A stretch of 64,000 bases of DNA from a virus. Positions 1 to 7,879 of this stretch are shown here, piece after piece. Location: the IMG/VR virus record IMGVR_UViG_3300025864_000012, positions 30,143 through 94,142 of that record. One strand, 5' to 3'. Under the pieces are notes generated by a model. That model saw nothing but the letters and a program-made list of their open reading frames with translations. It made no database searches and was not told where the DNA came from. Made by a program: the position numbers and the translations under genes. The stretch's first letter is position 1; every line of letters starts with the position of its first letter.

Positions 1-53
1 ACGATCAAGAAGGCGCTGACGCCCACGGTAATATCCTCGGTTGATCGCTTCAT
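1..53 (-). CDS. Start of an unidentified gene, cut by the window edge
   Basis: Only the first 17 codons are inside the window (MKRSTEDITVGVSAFLI). The ATG overlaps the TGA of the upstream gene as ATGA, the coupling arrangement seen at many junctions here, so a real start is likely. Nothing can be said about function. Confidence 0.5.
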   Translation of the reverse strand, partial: MKRSTEDITVGVSAFLI

Positions 54-268
54 ACCCGCTTCACCCCGTCCTGGACCTCGTTCCACGGATTCACGCCTGG
101 GTCAACGACCGTTCCGTTGTTGTGAATGTTGGCCCATGACCAGCCCTCGGCCCCATCCACTTGCAGGTGGAACCGGATCTCGCCCTCAGGAAGCTCGGGG
201 TGTCCGGTCTCGCGCAGGATGGCCTGCACCTTGTCTGCGATCTCACGCTTCTGTCTGACTGAGAACAT
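50..268 (-). CDS. Small hypothetical protein
   Basis: A 72-residue soluble protein with no motif I recognise. It starts two bases after the stop of the CCA-adding enzyme gene and overlaps the following gene by ATGA, so it sits in the same transcription unit. The N-terminal half is basic and helical and the C-terminal half is Trp/Asn-rich. Function unknown. Confidence 0.6.
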   Translation of the reverse strand: MFSVRQKREIADKVQAILRETGHPELPEGEIRFHLQVDGAEGWSWANIHNNGTVVDPGVNPWNEVQDGVKRV

Positions 269-269
269 G

Positions 270-1316
270 TTACCTCGCTTTCGAGTCGTACTCCCTCAAT
301 GGGGAGTCTTCATTGAGATGATTGAGAACCAGGTTGTAGACAACATCTCCCCGCAGTTTGCTCCAGTGCAGCCGCACCGCGATGCCTTGCACTATCTCCG
401 CTCCCACGATAGCGTGGTCGATGTAGTTCTTCTGCATGACCTCGACACCATCCCGCAGAAACGTCTTGTTTTTTTCGCGGGCTACGAAGGGCTTGCCGAC
501 GTCATGGAGCAGGGCTGCCCATCTCAGCTCCGGAGATCCGTGAGTGGCCGCCGCCTCCACCACCGCCATGGTGTGCCCCCACAGCGTCTTGCTGTGATAC
601 GGAGTTTGCTGATCGTACCCAGCCTGAATCGAGACCTCGGGCAGGATGAACTTGAGAATACCGATGGACTGCGCCATCATCAGGCCGATGCTCGGTTGAT
701 CGCACATCAGAATGGCGTCAAGCTCGGGCACCCAGCGGTTGCGACTCACGTTGACGATGCTTGGCGCGCAACGCGCCGCTGCCGCTGTCGTCTCACCGTG
801 GACGTTGAAGTCCAGCTTGGCAGCGAAGCGACAAAGCCGCAACAGCCGCAACGGATCCTCCTTGAACCGCTGGCGCGCATTGCCTACCGCCCGAAGCACC
901 CCGTCCATGAGGTCGTCAATTCCACCCTGGGGGTCATGCACGGCCAGCGTGTCGGCGTCCATCGCCATCGCGTTGATGGTGAAGTCACGACGCGCAAGAT
1001 CGTCCTCGAGGGTCGCTGCAAAGCTCACCTCTGGATGACGTGAACCCGGGGTATACTTCTCGGTCCGAAAGGTGGTGATCTCTACCTGCTGGCCATCAAC
1101 GCGCATACCCAACGTACCATGCTTGTCGCCGACATGATACACCTTTCGGCCAGCGGACTCAATGAGCGCCTCCACCTCAGGGGGGAGCAGTGGCGTACAG
1201 AAGTCATAGTCCTTCGGGGTGACCCCCTGCGTGATGTCGCGCACGGCACCACCGACCAGATAGGACGGGTAGATCACCGACCTGACTTCCTTTACGATTT
1301 CAACCCAGTCAGCCAT
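270..1316 (-). CDS. cca: CCA-adding tRNA nucleotidyltransferase with HD domain
   Basis: Adds or restores the 3' CCA of tRNAs from CTP and ATP. The nucleotidyltransferase head shows GGAVRD at residues 22-27 and the metal-binding DYDF at 36-39, followed by RRDFTINAMA near 110 and the neck motif RNRW-ELDAIL near 190. A C-terminal HD-type phosphohydrolase region follows (H-T-M-AVVEA, LLHDVGKP), as in class II bacterial enzymes. At 348 residues it is slightly short but looks complete. All tRNA-like genes in this window already encode CCA, which points to end repair rather than primary maturation. It lies 6 bases after the RlaP-like gene, so the two RNA end-processing enzymes are probably co-transcribed. 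Confidence 0.92.
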   Translation of the reverse strand: MADWVEIVKEVRSVIYPSYLVGGAVRDITQGVTPKDYDFCTPLLPPEVEALIESAGRKVYHVGDKHGTLGMRVDGQQVEITTFRTEKYTPGSRHPEVSFAATLEDDLARRDFTINAMAMDADTLAVHDPQGGIDDLMDGVLRAVGNARQRFKEDPLRLLRLCRFAAKLDFNVHGETTAAAARCAPSIVNVSRNRWVPELDAILMCDQPSIGLMMAQSIGILKFILPEVSIQAGYDQQTPYHSKTLWGHTMAVVEAAATHGSPELRWAALLHDVGKPFVAREKNKTFLRDGVEVMQKNYIDHAIVGAEIVQGIAVRLHWSKLRGDVVYNLVLNHLNEDSPLREYDSKAR

Positions 1317-1322
1317 GCCTTC

Positions 1323-1985
1323 TCAGTTCATTCTCCGAATCGCCAACAAAACGCTGTTGATGGTATCGTAGTCCGGTTCGTCCGGCAGAGAAGTCTTACA
1401 ACTATCAATCCTGCGAATATGCCGGTCTACGTAGCTCTCGATGAATTCTAACTCTTCATGGCCCATGTTGTAAATAGCATCTTTCTCACTTTCCGGCACA
1501 ACGGGGTCAAGCACGCCAGTCGTCAAGAGCTGCTCGCACTGAAACAGCAGGCGAACAATGTGCCGGGCGTGCTTCATGTAGCGGTTCTTTACTTTCGACT
1601 CGAAGTAGTCGCCTTCGTGCGATCGAAGCTTGCGAATCTGCTGGTGAACATAGCCGCCGTAAGTCTGGCGCACACGCGTCGAGAGGAAGGCGTCTCGCGC
1701 CTCAAGAATCATGACCCCCTCTAGCGTCAATGTCCCGTACTTTGGAATGAACAGCAACTCCAAGATACTCGGGTTAGCCTGCGCGGCGAGCCGCATGTAT
1801 TTTTCCACCTCGTAGGTGGTACCCTCCTTGTTGCCCTCAGACCAGACGATTTGCTCCTTGGGCTTCTTCAATGAAAGAACCTGAGCGGTGGGGGCCACGT
1901 AAACCCCCTTGTAGTCGAAATCGCTCGCATCCGTGGCGAACCCATATAGCCTACTCCCCACGAGGCCGTTGAGGATCACGCGCAT
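1323..1985 (-). CDS. RlaP-like nucleotidyltransferase (DNA polymerase beta superfamily)
   Basis: A 220-residue protein with the minimal nucleotidyltransferase signature GSRLYGFATDASDFDYKG at residues 10-27, with metal-binding aspartates D22 and D24. This is the pattern of the predicted nucleotidyltransferase family (PF10127) that includes RlaP, proposed by comparative genomics to act in RNA repair with ligases. It is common in large phages. The substrate is not known; terminal nucleotide addition or nucleotide transfer to RNA is an inference. It precedes the CCA-adding enzyme in transcription order, and its start overlaps by 10 bases the end of an HNH endonuclease gene. Confidence 0.8.
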   Translation of the reverse strand: MRVILNGLVGSRLYGFATDASDFDYKGVYVAPTAQVLSLKKPKEQIVWSEGNKEGTTYEVEKYMRLAAQANPSILELLFIPKYGTLTLEGVMILEARDAFLSTRVRQTYGGYVHQQIRKLRSHEGDYFESKVKNRYMKHARHIVRLLFQCEQLLTTGVLDPVVPESEKDAIYNMGHEELEFIESYVDRHIRRIDSCKTSLPDEPDYDTINSVLLAIRRMN

Positions 1986-2401
1986 AGCCGCCTGCCCTCC
2001 CCAATAGCATCTACCTCCGCTGCCAAGTCCCAGTCCCCGCGCCTCAGAGCGCTCTCAAGAACTGCATGCTCTGAAGTTGTCAGGGCAATAAGGTTCTCCG
2101 GGGAGTCATTATGCTTGTTGCCGTCCCTGTGGTGAATGTTGTACTTGCGGCCACTCTCCTCAATCGGAACCTGACCCCAAGCAGCTTCGTAGACCCTGGC
2201 GCAATAGCGTTGGTTGGCGCGCCAGTCCGGGCCGTGCAGTTTTTCCCTCGTCTCCGGACTGAGTTTCCTTCCAAGGCTGGCGGTACTTATCTTCGCCCGC
2301 ATCTCCTGGCTCAGCTCGCGCCCAAGGCAATTCTGATTACCCGTCATAGCGACACGCAGTTTCGCCCGAGACGCATCCGTGTGGTGACTGCCCTTCCTCA
2401 C
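1976..2401 (-). CDS. HNH homing endonuclease with NUMOD3-like repeats (copy 1)
   Basis: A 141-residue free-standing endonuclease. The N-terminal half holds short DNA-binding repeats of the type SPETREKL/SQEMRAKI (NUMOD3-like). The C-terminal half has the HNH core YNIHHRDGNKHND-PENLIALT-SEH, with the HH pair as metal/catalytic residues. Clear paralogues lie at 3990-4463 and 11212-11691, sharing the MRxGSHHT start and a DWDLA-EVDAIGE tail. The gene is wedged between others and overlaps the RlaP-like gene by 10 bases, typical of an intergenic homing gene that exploits existing coupling. Confidence 0.88.
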   Translation of the reverse strand: MRKGSHHTDASRAKLRVAMTGNQNCLGRELSQEMRAKISTASLGRKLSPETREKLHGPDWRANQRYCARVYEAAWGQVPIEESGRKYNIHHRDGNKHNDSPENLIALTTSEHAVLESALRRGDWDLAAEVDAIGEGRRLCA

Positions 2402-2444
2402 AGAGACCTCGAGACCATGAACATCTCATCCACCATGATGGCCC

Positions 2445-2687
2445 TCACCCTGCGGAACCGCACATACAATCGGCCGCCCATACCATTAGTTCGTCGTCAA
2501 GTCCAAGGCGCTGGGCCAAAGCGAACGCTCCTGCCTCGATGAACACGACGCCCTGCATACCCTCTGCAAACCCCAGACCACGCACAGTTACGAATCGAAC
2601 CCGCCCCATGTCAAGCCCGGCGGTTGTCAGCTGCCGCTTCCTGTAATCTGCTCGTTCTCGCGTGAGGCAAACAAAGATGATGTCCAT
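2445..2687 (-). CDS. Small hypothetical protein
   Basis: An 80-residue protein beginning MDIIFVCLTRERADYRKRQL. It starts directly after the radical SAM gene with no gap (2687/2688), suggesting co-translation. Apart from a hydrophobic beta-like start and a mention-worthy pair of cysteines near the C-terminus (CMC), no motif is recognised. It might be an accessory to the radical SAM enzyme, but nothing in the sequence shows this. Confidence 0.55.
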   Translation of the reverse strand: MDIIFVCLTRERADYRKRQLTTAGLDMGRVRFVTVRGLGFAEGMQGVVFIEAGAFALAQRLGLDDELMVWAADCMCGSAG

Positions 2688-3533
2688 TTATCTCGCTCCC
2701 ATTGCCCTCGCGGCCCCAAACATCTCCTCCACCGTGCCCTGTATCGGGATGCGTATGGGGCTGGTGCTGGAGGGGCCGAATTGATACTGTACCAGGTCAA
2801 TATACATAGAGTACTGCCCGTCAGCACCCATATACATCTCACCCCAGTTCTCGGCGCTGAAGAAGCGCCGCACATCGAGCTGTTCTAGCGCGAGGTTGTC
2901 GAACGCGATGGTGGTGCGGCTGACGTACTTCCCTATGCACATCTCCCATTCGCGCAGCCGGAACTCGACGTCCTTGCTGTAGTGCGCCAGACCGCGCCCC
3001 TTCTTCTTGTATCCCATCACCAAGAGGCGAGGGAAATCCAGACAACGCTCCATGTCATCAAGGCTATGCACCCCGGCGATCAGATGGACGACACAGTTGT
3101 CGCGCTTCTCCATGAAGCTCCGGATCTCATCGTGCAACTCCGGCACATAGGAGATTCCGATGGCGGTGGGCCGAAGGTAGTCGGGGAAGTCAGGCAGATG
3201 CCGTGCGTTCACAGTCAGATTGCAGATGAGGTGCGGTAGCAATGCGGAAAGGTCGCTCAACTCCCGAGAGACCAGGAGGGGGTTGCCACCGCCGATGGCA
3301 AGCTCCACGCCGGGCGGTAGCTCACGGAACAGTACGATAGCATCCCTAAGGCGAAACGATGCTCCGTCTGGATGCGAATCCTCGTGGCAGAAGGGACAAG
3401 CGGCGTCACAGGCGTTCGTCACCTTGACGTCAATGCTCTCGGGGTACTGCGGAACGAACACATCACCGAAGCGATGCTTGGTGCCATCGTCCTCAATCAG
3501 AACCTCGTATGTGCCATTCTGATAGCACCACAT
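2688..3533 (-). CDS. Radical SAM enzyme of unknown substrate
   Basis: The open frame extends upstream, but the ATG at 3533, one base after the stop of the preceding gene, gives a 281-residue protein that begins MWCYQNGTYEV. It has the radical SAM cluster motif CDAACPFC (Cx3Cx2C) near residue 40, which binds the 4Fe-4S cluster that cleaves S-adenosylmethionine, and a GGGNPLL loop matching the SAM-binding GGE region. It does not look like QueE, the usual phage radical SAM protein, and no SPASM-type C-terminal cysteines are seen. The partner may be the small NSSSSHS protein encoded just upstream. Reaction unknown. Confidence 0.75.
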   Translation of the reverse strand: MWCYQNGTYEVLIEDDGTKHRFGDVFVPQYPESIDVKVTNACDAACPFCHEDSHPDGASFRLRDAIVLFRELPPGVELAIGGGNPLLVSRELSDLSALLPHLICNLTVNARHLPDFPDYLRPTAIGISYVPELHDEIRSFMEKRDNCVVHLIAGVHSLDDMERCLDFPRLLVMGYKKKGRGLAHYSKDVEFRLREWEMCIGKYVSRTTIAFDNLALEQLDVRRFFSAENWGEMYMGADGQYSMYIDLVQYQFGPSSTSPIRIPIQGTVEEMFGAARAMGAR

Positions 3534-3534
3534 T

Positions 3535-3963
3535 TCAGTGGTTGTCGTTGTCGATGATGACGAAGTTCCCGCGTCCGAAGATGAACGCCTTGAGGTTCTC
3601 TTTGCTGTCGAAGACGTCCGCGTCGGTGATGACCCCCACCGACTGATGGTCGATGTACCCCGCCTTGTCCCACCCAGACACCTCGACAACGAACCGCACA
3701 GGCACCTTGGTGTACTCCTCGATGACCTTGCGGAGCATCTCAAGCTGCCAATCTTGCCCGTAGTTGGCGGCGTGCGTGTAGGCATACGACGCCTTCTCGC
3801 CCCACGAGTGCAGCTCTTCGTAGCCCCAGCCGTATTCACCCGGCTCAATGGCGATTTCTGTGCCAGGTTGAACAGCCACCGGCTCGAAGTCGGTCGTTGA
3901 CCCAGTGATAACCGAGTGCGACGACGATGAGTTGGTCTCAAACATGCTCCTTCGAATGGGCAT
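3535..3963 (-). CDS. Conserved phage protein with N-terminal FETNSSSSHS motif
   Basis: The ATG at 3963 is preceded by AGGAGG at a good distance, so I prefer it to the upstream in-frame starts. The 142-residue product opens with MPIRRSMFETNSSSSHS, a signature I recognise from many phage hypothetical proteins of unknown function. The rest is acidic and aromatic with predicted beta strands at the C-terminus. It is followed after one base by the radical SAM gene, an arrangement that could mean enzyme and substrate or two co-expressed host-takeover proteins; this is inference. Confidence 0.75.
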   Translation of the reverse strand: MPIRRSMFETNSSSSHSVITGSTTDFEPVAVQPGTEIAIEPGEYGWGYEELHSWGEKASYAYTHAANYGQDWQLEMLRKVIEEYTKVPVRFVVEVSGWDKAGYIDHQSVGVITDADVFDSKENLKAFIFGRGNFVIIDNDNH

Positions 3964-3989
3964 CGCGATCCTCCTGTGGTGGTATTTTG

Positions 3990-4463
3990 TCATGAGCTTC
4001 CTCTCGCTGCAAGCGCGCACGGTTGGCGCCTGCTCTCACCGACGGCATCCACCTCAGAAGCCAAGTCCCAGTCTCCGTGCTCCAAAGCGCGCCCAAGTAT
4101 GGCGTGCTCTGAACGGGTCAAGGCGATGAGATTCCCTGGATCATCGTTTTGACGATCCCCGTCGCGGTGATGTATGTCGTACACACGACCGCTGTCCTCG
4201 AGCGGTATCTGACCCCAGGCACCTTCGTATGCCCCAGCGTAGTGGCACCTATGAGTGTGGTAGTCCGGACCCCTATTGGCGGCACTTATTTTCGCCCGCG
4301 CCTCCGAACCGAGCTCGTGCCCGAGGGCATTCTGGTTCCCCATTCGGGCGGCGCGCAGATTCGCCCTTGTCTCCTCCGTTGGGTTAGCAGCGTTCTGATT
4401 GCCCATCCGGGCGATGCTCATCTTCGCCCGCGTCTCGGCCGTATGGTGACTACCCTGCTTCAC
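3990..4463 (-). CDS. HNH homing endonuclease with NUMOD3-like repeats (copy 2)
   Basis: A 157-residue paralogue of the genes at 1976 and 11212. The N-terminus has three tandem GNQN/TRAK-type NUMOD3-like segments and the C-terminal HNH core reads YDIHHRDGDRQND-PGNLIALTRSEH. The start is GTG at 4463, overlapping the upstream TAG by one base. It ends 26 bases before the NSSSSHS gene. The divergence from its paralogues suggests old, independent residence rather than a recent duplication. Confidence 0.88.
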   Translation of the reverse strand: MKQGSHHTAETRAKMSIARMGNQNAANPTEETRANLRAARMGNQNALGHELGSEARAKISAANRGPDYHTHRCHYAGAYEGAWGQIPLEDSGRVYDIHHRDGDRQNDDPGNLIALTRSEHAILGRALEHGDWDLASEVDAVGESRRQPCALAARGSS

Positions 4464-4762
4464 TACCGCAGCACCCGCCTGAGCTCGTCGACATAGCGCA
4501 TCATCTTCCGCTCGGGCTCGCCTTCGGGCCAGGGCTCGGTCGTCAACACCAACTTGTCAGGGTCGTCCCCGGCGAAATAGCGCGTCACGAGCTCAGTGGT
4601 GACGCAGTCCATCGCGAAGCCCCACTCCTCCTCCGTCGCTCCCGTGGGGAAGGGATAGCAGATGGTGTGCCGAAAGAACGACTCGGCCAGCGCCCGGTGC
4701 CGCAAGTTCAGCTTGGCAATCTTTTCACGCAATTCACGCACGACCTCGTCCTGGTCTGCCAC
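4463..4762 (-). CDS. Hypothetical helical protein
   Basis: A 99-residue protein starting at the GTG that overlaps the preceding stop as TAGTG. The start is MADQDEVVRELREKI, a charged helix likely to form a coiled coil, followed by a Trp/Phe-containing middle and a C-terminal RYVDELRRVLR helix. No family is recognised. The gene is coupled on both sides (TAGTG at each end). Confidence 0.6.
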   Translation of the reverse strand: MADQDEVVRELREKIAKLNLRHRALAESFFRHTICYPFPTGATEEEWGFAMDCVTTELVTRYFAGDDPDKLVLTTEPWPEGEPERKMMRYVDELRRVLR

Positions 4763-4914
4763 TACTTCGCTCCCTTCTTCTTCCTTCTCTTCTCGCGGCT
4801 GATGACGAGCTTCAAGACCTCGTTGAGTGTTTCCTCCCACGGTTTACGATTGTGAAACGAGAGCCGCTCCGCCAACGCCTTGGCAACCTCTTGCCACTTT
4901 TCGGCCTCAGTCAT
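4762..4914 (-). CDS. Small basic helical protein
   Basis: A 50-residue frame read directly from the minus strand, beginning MTEAEKWQEVAKALAERL and ending in a lysine/arginine-rich tail. It fills the gap between two supported genes: its ATG lies within 8 bases of the upstream stop and its TAG overlaps the next GTG by one base. Position and codon pattern make it likely real. Function unknown; the basic tail could contact nucleic acid. Confidence 0.55.
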   Translation of the reverse strand: MTEAEKWQEVAKALAERLSFHNRKPWEETLNEVLKLVISREKRRKKKGAK

Positions 4915-5323
4915 CGAAACCCCGCCTCCAGAGGTGACCGCAGTGCTTGAGGGCCCTCATTATCGCAATCACTCTCTTAGGCCAGCCCGGCAGGGGTTCC
5001 GCGAGCACGTCCTCGGCGCGGGCGCGGTAGTCGTTGAGTGCGTTGGCCGCGTCTCGAATACCGCGACGGTATGCGTCCCGTTCCCGTTCCCGCTCCCGCC
5101 CCTCCGGCGTAGCCTCGGCCTGCCTAAGTGAAGCCTCCAGCTCCTCGATGCGAGCGAGGAGCTCCTGGACTACGCCCAACCCGAGAAGGAGCCACGACTC
5201 GCGCTTCTTCTCGTACCATGCTTGGTGGTTGCCGCAGGCCATACCGCCCCGCCATGTTATGCGGTTGATAAGGAACGCAGTGCGCTCCAGCCCCATCTCC
5301 TGCAACTCCTCAGGCTTCTTCAC
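4907..5323 (-). CDS. Hypothetical coiled-coil protein
   Basis: A 138-residue protein. Residues 50-100 are rich in Glu/Arg/Ala heptads (ELLARIEELEASLRQAEA), predicting a coiled coil; the N-terminus has a His/Cys pair. This coiled-coil style recurs in several neighbours (5599, 6583, 6981), suggesting a family of related small early proteins. It overlaps the upstream gene by 14 bases. Confidence 0.6.
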   Translation of the reverse strand: MKKPEELQEMGLERTAFLINRITWRGGMACGNHQAWYEKKRESWLLLGLGVVQELLARIEELEASLRQAEATPEGRERERERDAYRRGIRDAANALNDYRARAEDVLAEPLPGWPKRVIAIMRALKHCGHLWRRGFDD

Positions 5324-5606
5324 AAAAAACCTCCACGACCCGACACATAGCGTTGGGAGAATTGGTGTGCTCGTTCACTTCTGGTCCGAGAATCGCGGCC
5401 TTGCGCCACACCGACTTGTATGGATCGCCCCAATCGTCTTCCGTATATTCCCACTCAAAGCGCACGGCATCGGCTGGCGCGAAGTCAACGTGCGCCTCGC
5501 ACCAGACCATGAACTCACTGCGCCGATAGGCGAAGTCGGCTATGTGAAACGGGACACCGTCGCCGCAGCCCGCGATACAACAAGGATGGTTGTAGCAGTC
5601 ACACAT
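5310..5606 (-). CDS. Cysteine-rich small protein
   Basis: A 98-residue protein with the N-terminal cluster CDCYNHPCCIAGCGDG (six cysteines and a histidine), likely a zinc-binding module, followed by a Trp/acidic region. It is one of a long series of zinc-type small proteins between 5310 and 10109. It overlaps genes on both sides (8 and 14 bases). No specific function can be assigned. Confidence 0.6.
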   Translation of the reverse strand: MCDCYNHPCCIAGCGDGVPFHIADFAYRRSEFMVWCEAHVDFAPADAVRFEWEYTEDDWGDPYKSVWRKAAILGPEVNEHTNSPNAMCRVVEVFCEEA

Positions 5607-6003
5607 GTTTCATCTCCTTGCCCCCTTCCTCGGTCTCAACCAGTTCGTTGATAATCCGAAGAACGGCCGTGAGGCATTCATATTCGCGCTCGTTGTTGTA
5701 AAGAGCAGCCTCATGTTTGTGGTGGACGACGGATTGGCGGATGCGCTCGATGGTGGCCTCGGCCTGCTCGGCGCGGTGTAGCGCATCTCCCGCCTCCAGC
5801 AGTGGGCCGAGCGCCTTGACCGCCTCAGCTTCCGTCTCAGTCAGTGGTGCGACTACGTGATTTAGCTCCTCAATCCGTGCCGTCAGCTCGGCGATGGCGG
5901 CGTCGGCCTTGTCTTGACATCGCTCCGTTCCTCTTCTGTACGCCGCAGACCTAAACTGTGCGGGAGACTCCGTGAACCGCCGGTACTCCTCAACTGCGCT
6001 CAC
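5599..6003 (-). CDS. Hypothetical coiled-coil protein
   Basis: The GTG at 6003 overlaps the upstream TGA as GTGA and is preferred to the longer open frame. The 134-residue product has an alpha-helical, Glu/Ala-rich core (AAIAELTARIEELNHVV) that should form a coiled coil and a C-terminal amphipathic helix. No catalytic motif is visible. Confidence 0.6.
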   Translation of the reverse strand: MSAVEEYRRFTESPAQFRSAAYRRGTERCQDKADAAIAELTARIEELNHVVAPLTETEAEAVKALGPLLEAGDALHRAEQAEATIERIRQSVVHHKHEAALYNNEREYECLTAVLRIINELVETEEGGKEMKHV

Positions 6004-6347
6004 GGCGTGCTCCTCTCGGCAACGGGGGCCGTCGTGGTGGTGAGTATGTAGCTTGGTGGCGGGAACGCCGCCGTAACCGCGAAGTACGCACGACAGTTGG
6101 CGCAGTAGTAGGAGTCGGCAATGACCGACTCTTGGGCAATGCCAATTGTCCGGGCTCCGCAAAGTGGACAGCAGACGGCAACGGCCTTCTGACTGACTTG
6201 GTACATCACTTCTCCTCCGTCGTGATATTCTGTGTCAATGTCCACCCCCAGCGCCTCGGCGATCTCCCGCGCCGCCTCGCCCGAGCGAATCATTTCGAGA
6301 CTGGCGCGGCGGCTAGGCTCGGTGGAGTGTGTCACAAAGTGTGTCAC
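6000..6347 (-). CDS. Zinc-ribbon protein
   Basis: A 115-residue protein starting at a GTG in a GTGA overlap. The middle carries a zinc ribbon, CCPLCGA about 60 residues in and YYCANC about 20 residues later. The N-terminal segment SGEAAREIAEALGVD resembles a helix-turn-helix turn, so DNA or RNA binding is possible. Function unknown. Confidence 0.62.
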   Translation of the reverse strand: MTHFVTHSTEPSRRASLEMIRSGEAAREIAEALGVDIDTEYHDGGEVMYQVSQKAVAVCCPLCGARTIGIAQESVIADSYYCANCRAYFAVTAAFPPPSYILTTTTAPVAERSTP

Positions 6348-6586
6348 GGCTTCTTTCCGTTGTTGTGCTTCTCCCAGAACTCACGCGAAGGCACGCCGTC
6401 GATGTAGCCCGTGTGCTTGCGCTTGTAATCTCCGCACCAGCAGTACATCGCCGTCTGCGGGAACCTGTGCTTGTGCTTGGTGGCGTCCGGGGCATAGCGG
6501 CGGCACTGGCCTTGGTTGGCGTGCCAGAACTGACACGTCTTGCAGTAGCCTCGCAGGGTGACCGCGTTCCTGTGCCCGGCGGTCAC
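6344..6586 (-). CDS. Small cysteine-rich phage protein (CKTC-CRR-CWCGD type)
   Basis: An 80-residue protein starting at the GTG of a GTGA overlap. It shows CKTCQFW, then GQCRRYAP, then YCWCGDY, a spacing typical of a small zinc-binding family often found in phage genomes. The protein at 9738-10109 has the same order (CKTCPWW, GECRRNAP, DWCGEH), so the two are paralogues. Function unknown. Confidence 0.65.
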   Translation of the reverse strand: MTAGHRNAVTLRGYCKTCQFWHANQGQCRRYAPDATKHKHRFPQTAMYCWCGDYKRKHTGYIDGVPSREFWEKHNNGKKP

Positions 6587-6984
6587 AACGTCCCCATCCC
6601 GTCCTTGAGGCAGTTGCGGGTTTCGGCCAACCACAATGCGAACTTGCCCTCAACCTCTTCCACGCCCGCCACTCCGATTGATGTGTCCCAAACCCACCTC
6701 AGCATCGCCTGTGTGGTGGCAAGTTCGGCCTCCAGCTTGGCGATGGTTTTCCTCTGCCCCCCCAGCACCAGTTCTGACATTCGCTCATCCGCCTCCAGTT
6801 TGGCGATACGCTCTTTCTGTTCCTCCAGCCCCTCGCTGTATGCGTAGATTTGTTCGCCTAGTTCTACGATGCGGACGGCCTGGAGGTCTTCCACCACCAC
6901 TGTATCTGGGTGACGGAACTGCCAGCAGGTACAGCTATGTCCGGTCCACGCACCGCAACTTGTCAGGTGTTCGCTTAGGCTCAC
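6583..6984 (-). CDS. Hypothetical protein with N-terminal cysteines and coiled coil
   Basis: The GTG at 6984 gives a GTGA overlap and a 133-residue product. It begins with a cysteine cluster (SCGAWTGHSCTCWQF), followed by a long Glu/Lys/Leu heptad region (LEEQKERIAKLEADERM) and a C-terminal Trp-containing helix. It resembles its upstream neighbour at 6981 in layout, consistent with tandem duplication and divergence. Confidence 0.6.
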   Translation of the reverse strand: MSLSEHLTSCGAWTGHSCTCWQFRHPDTVVVEDLQAVRIVELGEQIYAYSEGLEEQKERIAKLEADERMSELVLGGQRKTIAKLEAELATTQAMLRWVWDTSIGVAGVEEVEGKFALWLAETRNCLKDGMGTL

Positions 6985-7358
6985 GACGTGGTCCTCTCGG
7001 CCCAGCAGGACGGGGTGAAGTGACAGGGAGAATGCATGTGGCACGGCGACAGGTCGAGGCAGCAGTCCTGCTTGTATCCGTTGAAGTTGGCGCAGTTGCA
7101 TCCCCGCTTCAGCCGCTCGTTCTCCGCCCCCAGCTCGGCGATGCGCCTCATCAACTCGTTCTCCGGTCGCTTCTCGCACCCTTTGGCGTGCTCCAACATA
7201 ACGTTGAGGTCCTTGTCCATCGTCGTTCCACAGAAAATGCAGATGGACGTATTTCGTTCGGCCTCCAGCGCGGCGATGCGAGCACAGCAGGCATCTACCA
7301 TCTGCTGCGTTGGATGCGCGTCGAAGCGCATCTCCTGATAGTTAGTCTTGTCGCTCAC
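6981..7358 (-). CDS. Hypothetical zinc-finger coiled-coil protein
   Basis: A 125-residue product from the GTG at 7358, 4 bases after the upstream stop. It has a C2H2-like finger (ICIFCG followed by LEHAKGC), a heptad segment (MRRIAELGAENERLKRG) and a terminal cluster of Cys/His (CNCANF, QDCCLDLSPCHMHSPC). Metal binding is likely; the role is unknown. Confidence 0.6.
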   Translation of the reverse strand: MSDKTNYQEMRFDAHPTQQMVDACCARIAALEAERNTSICIFCGTTMDKDLNVMLEHAKGCEKRPENELMRRIAELGAENERLKRGCNCANFNGYKQDCCLDLSPCHMHSPCHFTPSCWAERTTS

Positions 7359-7362
7359 GCCG

Positions 7363-7602
7363 TCACTTTTCCTTCGTTTCCTCGCAGATGACCTCGCGAA
7401 CGGCTGTCGCGCCCATCGTGTCTGCGTCGACCGTGACCATGCACCCGCAGTCATAGCGCGCAACCTCTATCCGCATCGGGGATACGGTCATCTCAACGAC
7501 CGAGTACCAAATGGGCAACGCGCCGTGCTCCGGGCAACGATCCCGCAGGACGCGCATCCCGCGGACGATCCTTGACCCTCGGCAGGTCCATTGGTTCATC
7601 AT
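7363..7602 (-). CDS. Small cysteine-containing hypothetical protein
   Basis: A 79-residue protein with scattered cysteines (CPEHG, DCGC) compatible with a single zinc site and otherwise beta-strand character. It starts at an ATGA overlap with the membrane protein gene upstream. No family recognised. Confidence 0.6.
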   Translation of the reverse strand: MMNQWTCRGSRIVRGMRVLRDRCPEHGALPIWYSVVEMTVSPMRIEVARYDCGCMVTVDADTMGATAVREVICEETKEK

Positions 7603-7877
7603 GCCCCCTTTCGGTGGTCTTCATTATGGCACTGCGGTTCGCGAGGGCAGATGGTGTCATACTCGTACTGGTAACAACGACCGCCCTTGAACACATACTC
7701 GTCACAGTCGACAGTCAGATAGGGGCCAGGAGGAGCCGGTGGCGCCGGCCATGGCTGCTCGGGCTCGATCTTGCCCTTGAACTTCGGCGCTCGCATATCG
7801 GCAACGGGGATGAAGATGACAAACCACACGACGAGGCCGACGATGACGATTGCTGCGAGGGTCAGGAAGGCAGTCAT
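7599..7877 (-). CDS. Small single-pass membrane protein
   Basis: The start at 7877 gives a 92-residue protein. The first 30 residues are a transmembrane helix (MTAFLTLAAIVIVGLVVW...), followed by a proline-rich stretch (EPEQPWPAPPAPP) and a C-terminal segment with several cysteines. The layout suggests a membrane-anchored, externally or internally exposed small domain. It follows the ClpP-like protease gene after 2 bases. Confidence 0.65.
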   Translation of the reverse strand: MTAFLTLAAIVIVGLVVWFVIFIPVADMRAPKFKGKIEPEQPWPAPPAPPGPYLTVDCDEYVFKGGRCYQYEYDTICPREPQCHNEDHRKGA

Positions 7878-7879
7878 GG

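Noticed and set aside
126-1043. Long plus-strand open frame of 305 codons opposite the CCA-adding enzyme
   Set aside because: It is antisense to a motif-complete gene; the frame is kept open by GC-rich codon structure. Arg/His/Pro-rich translation with no motif.
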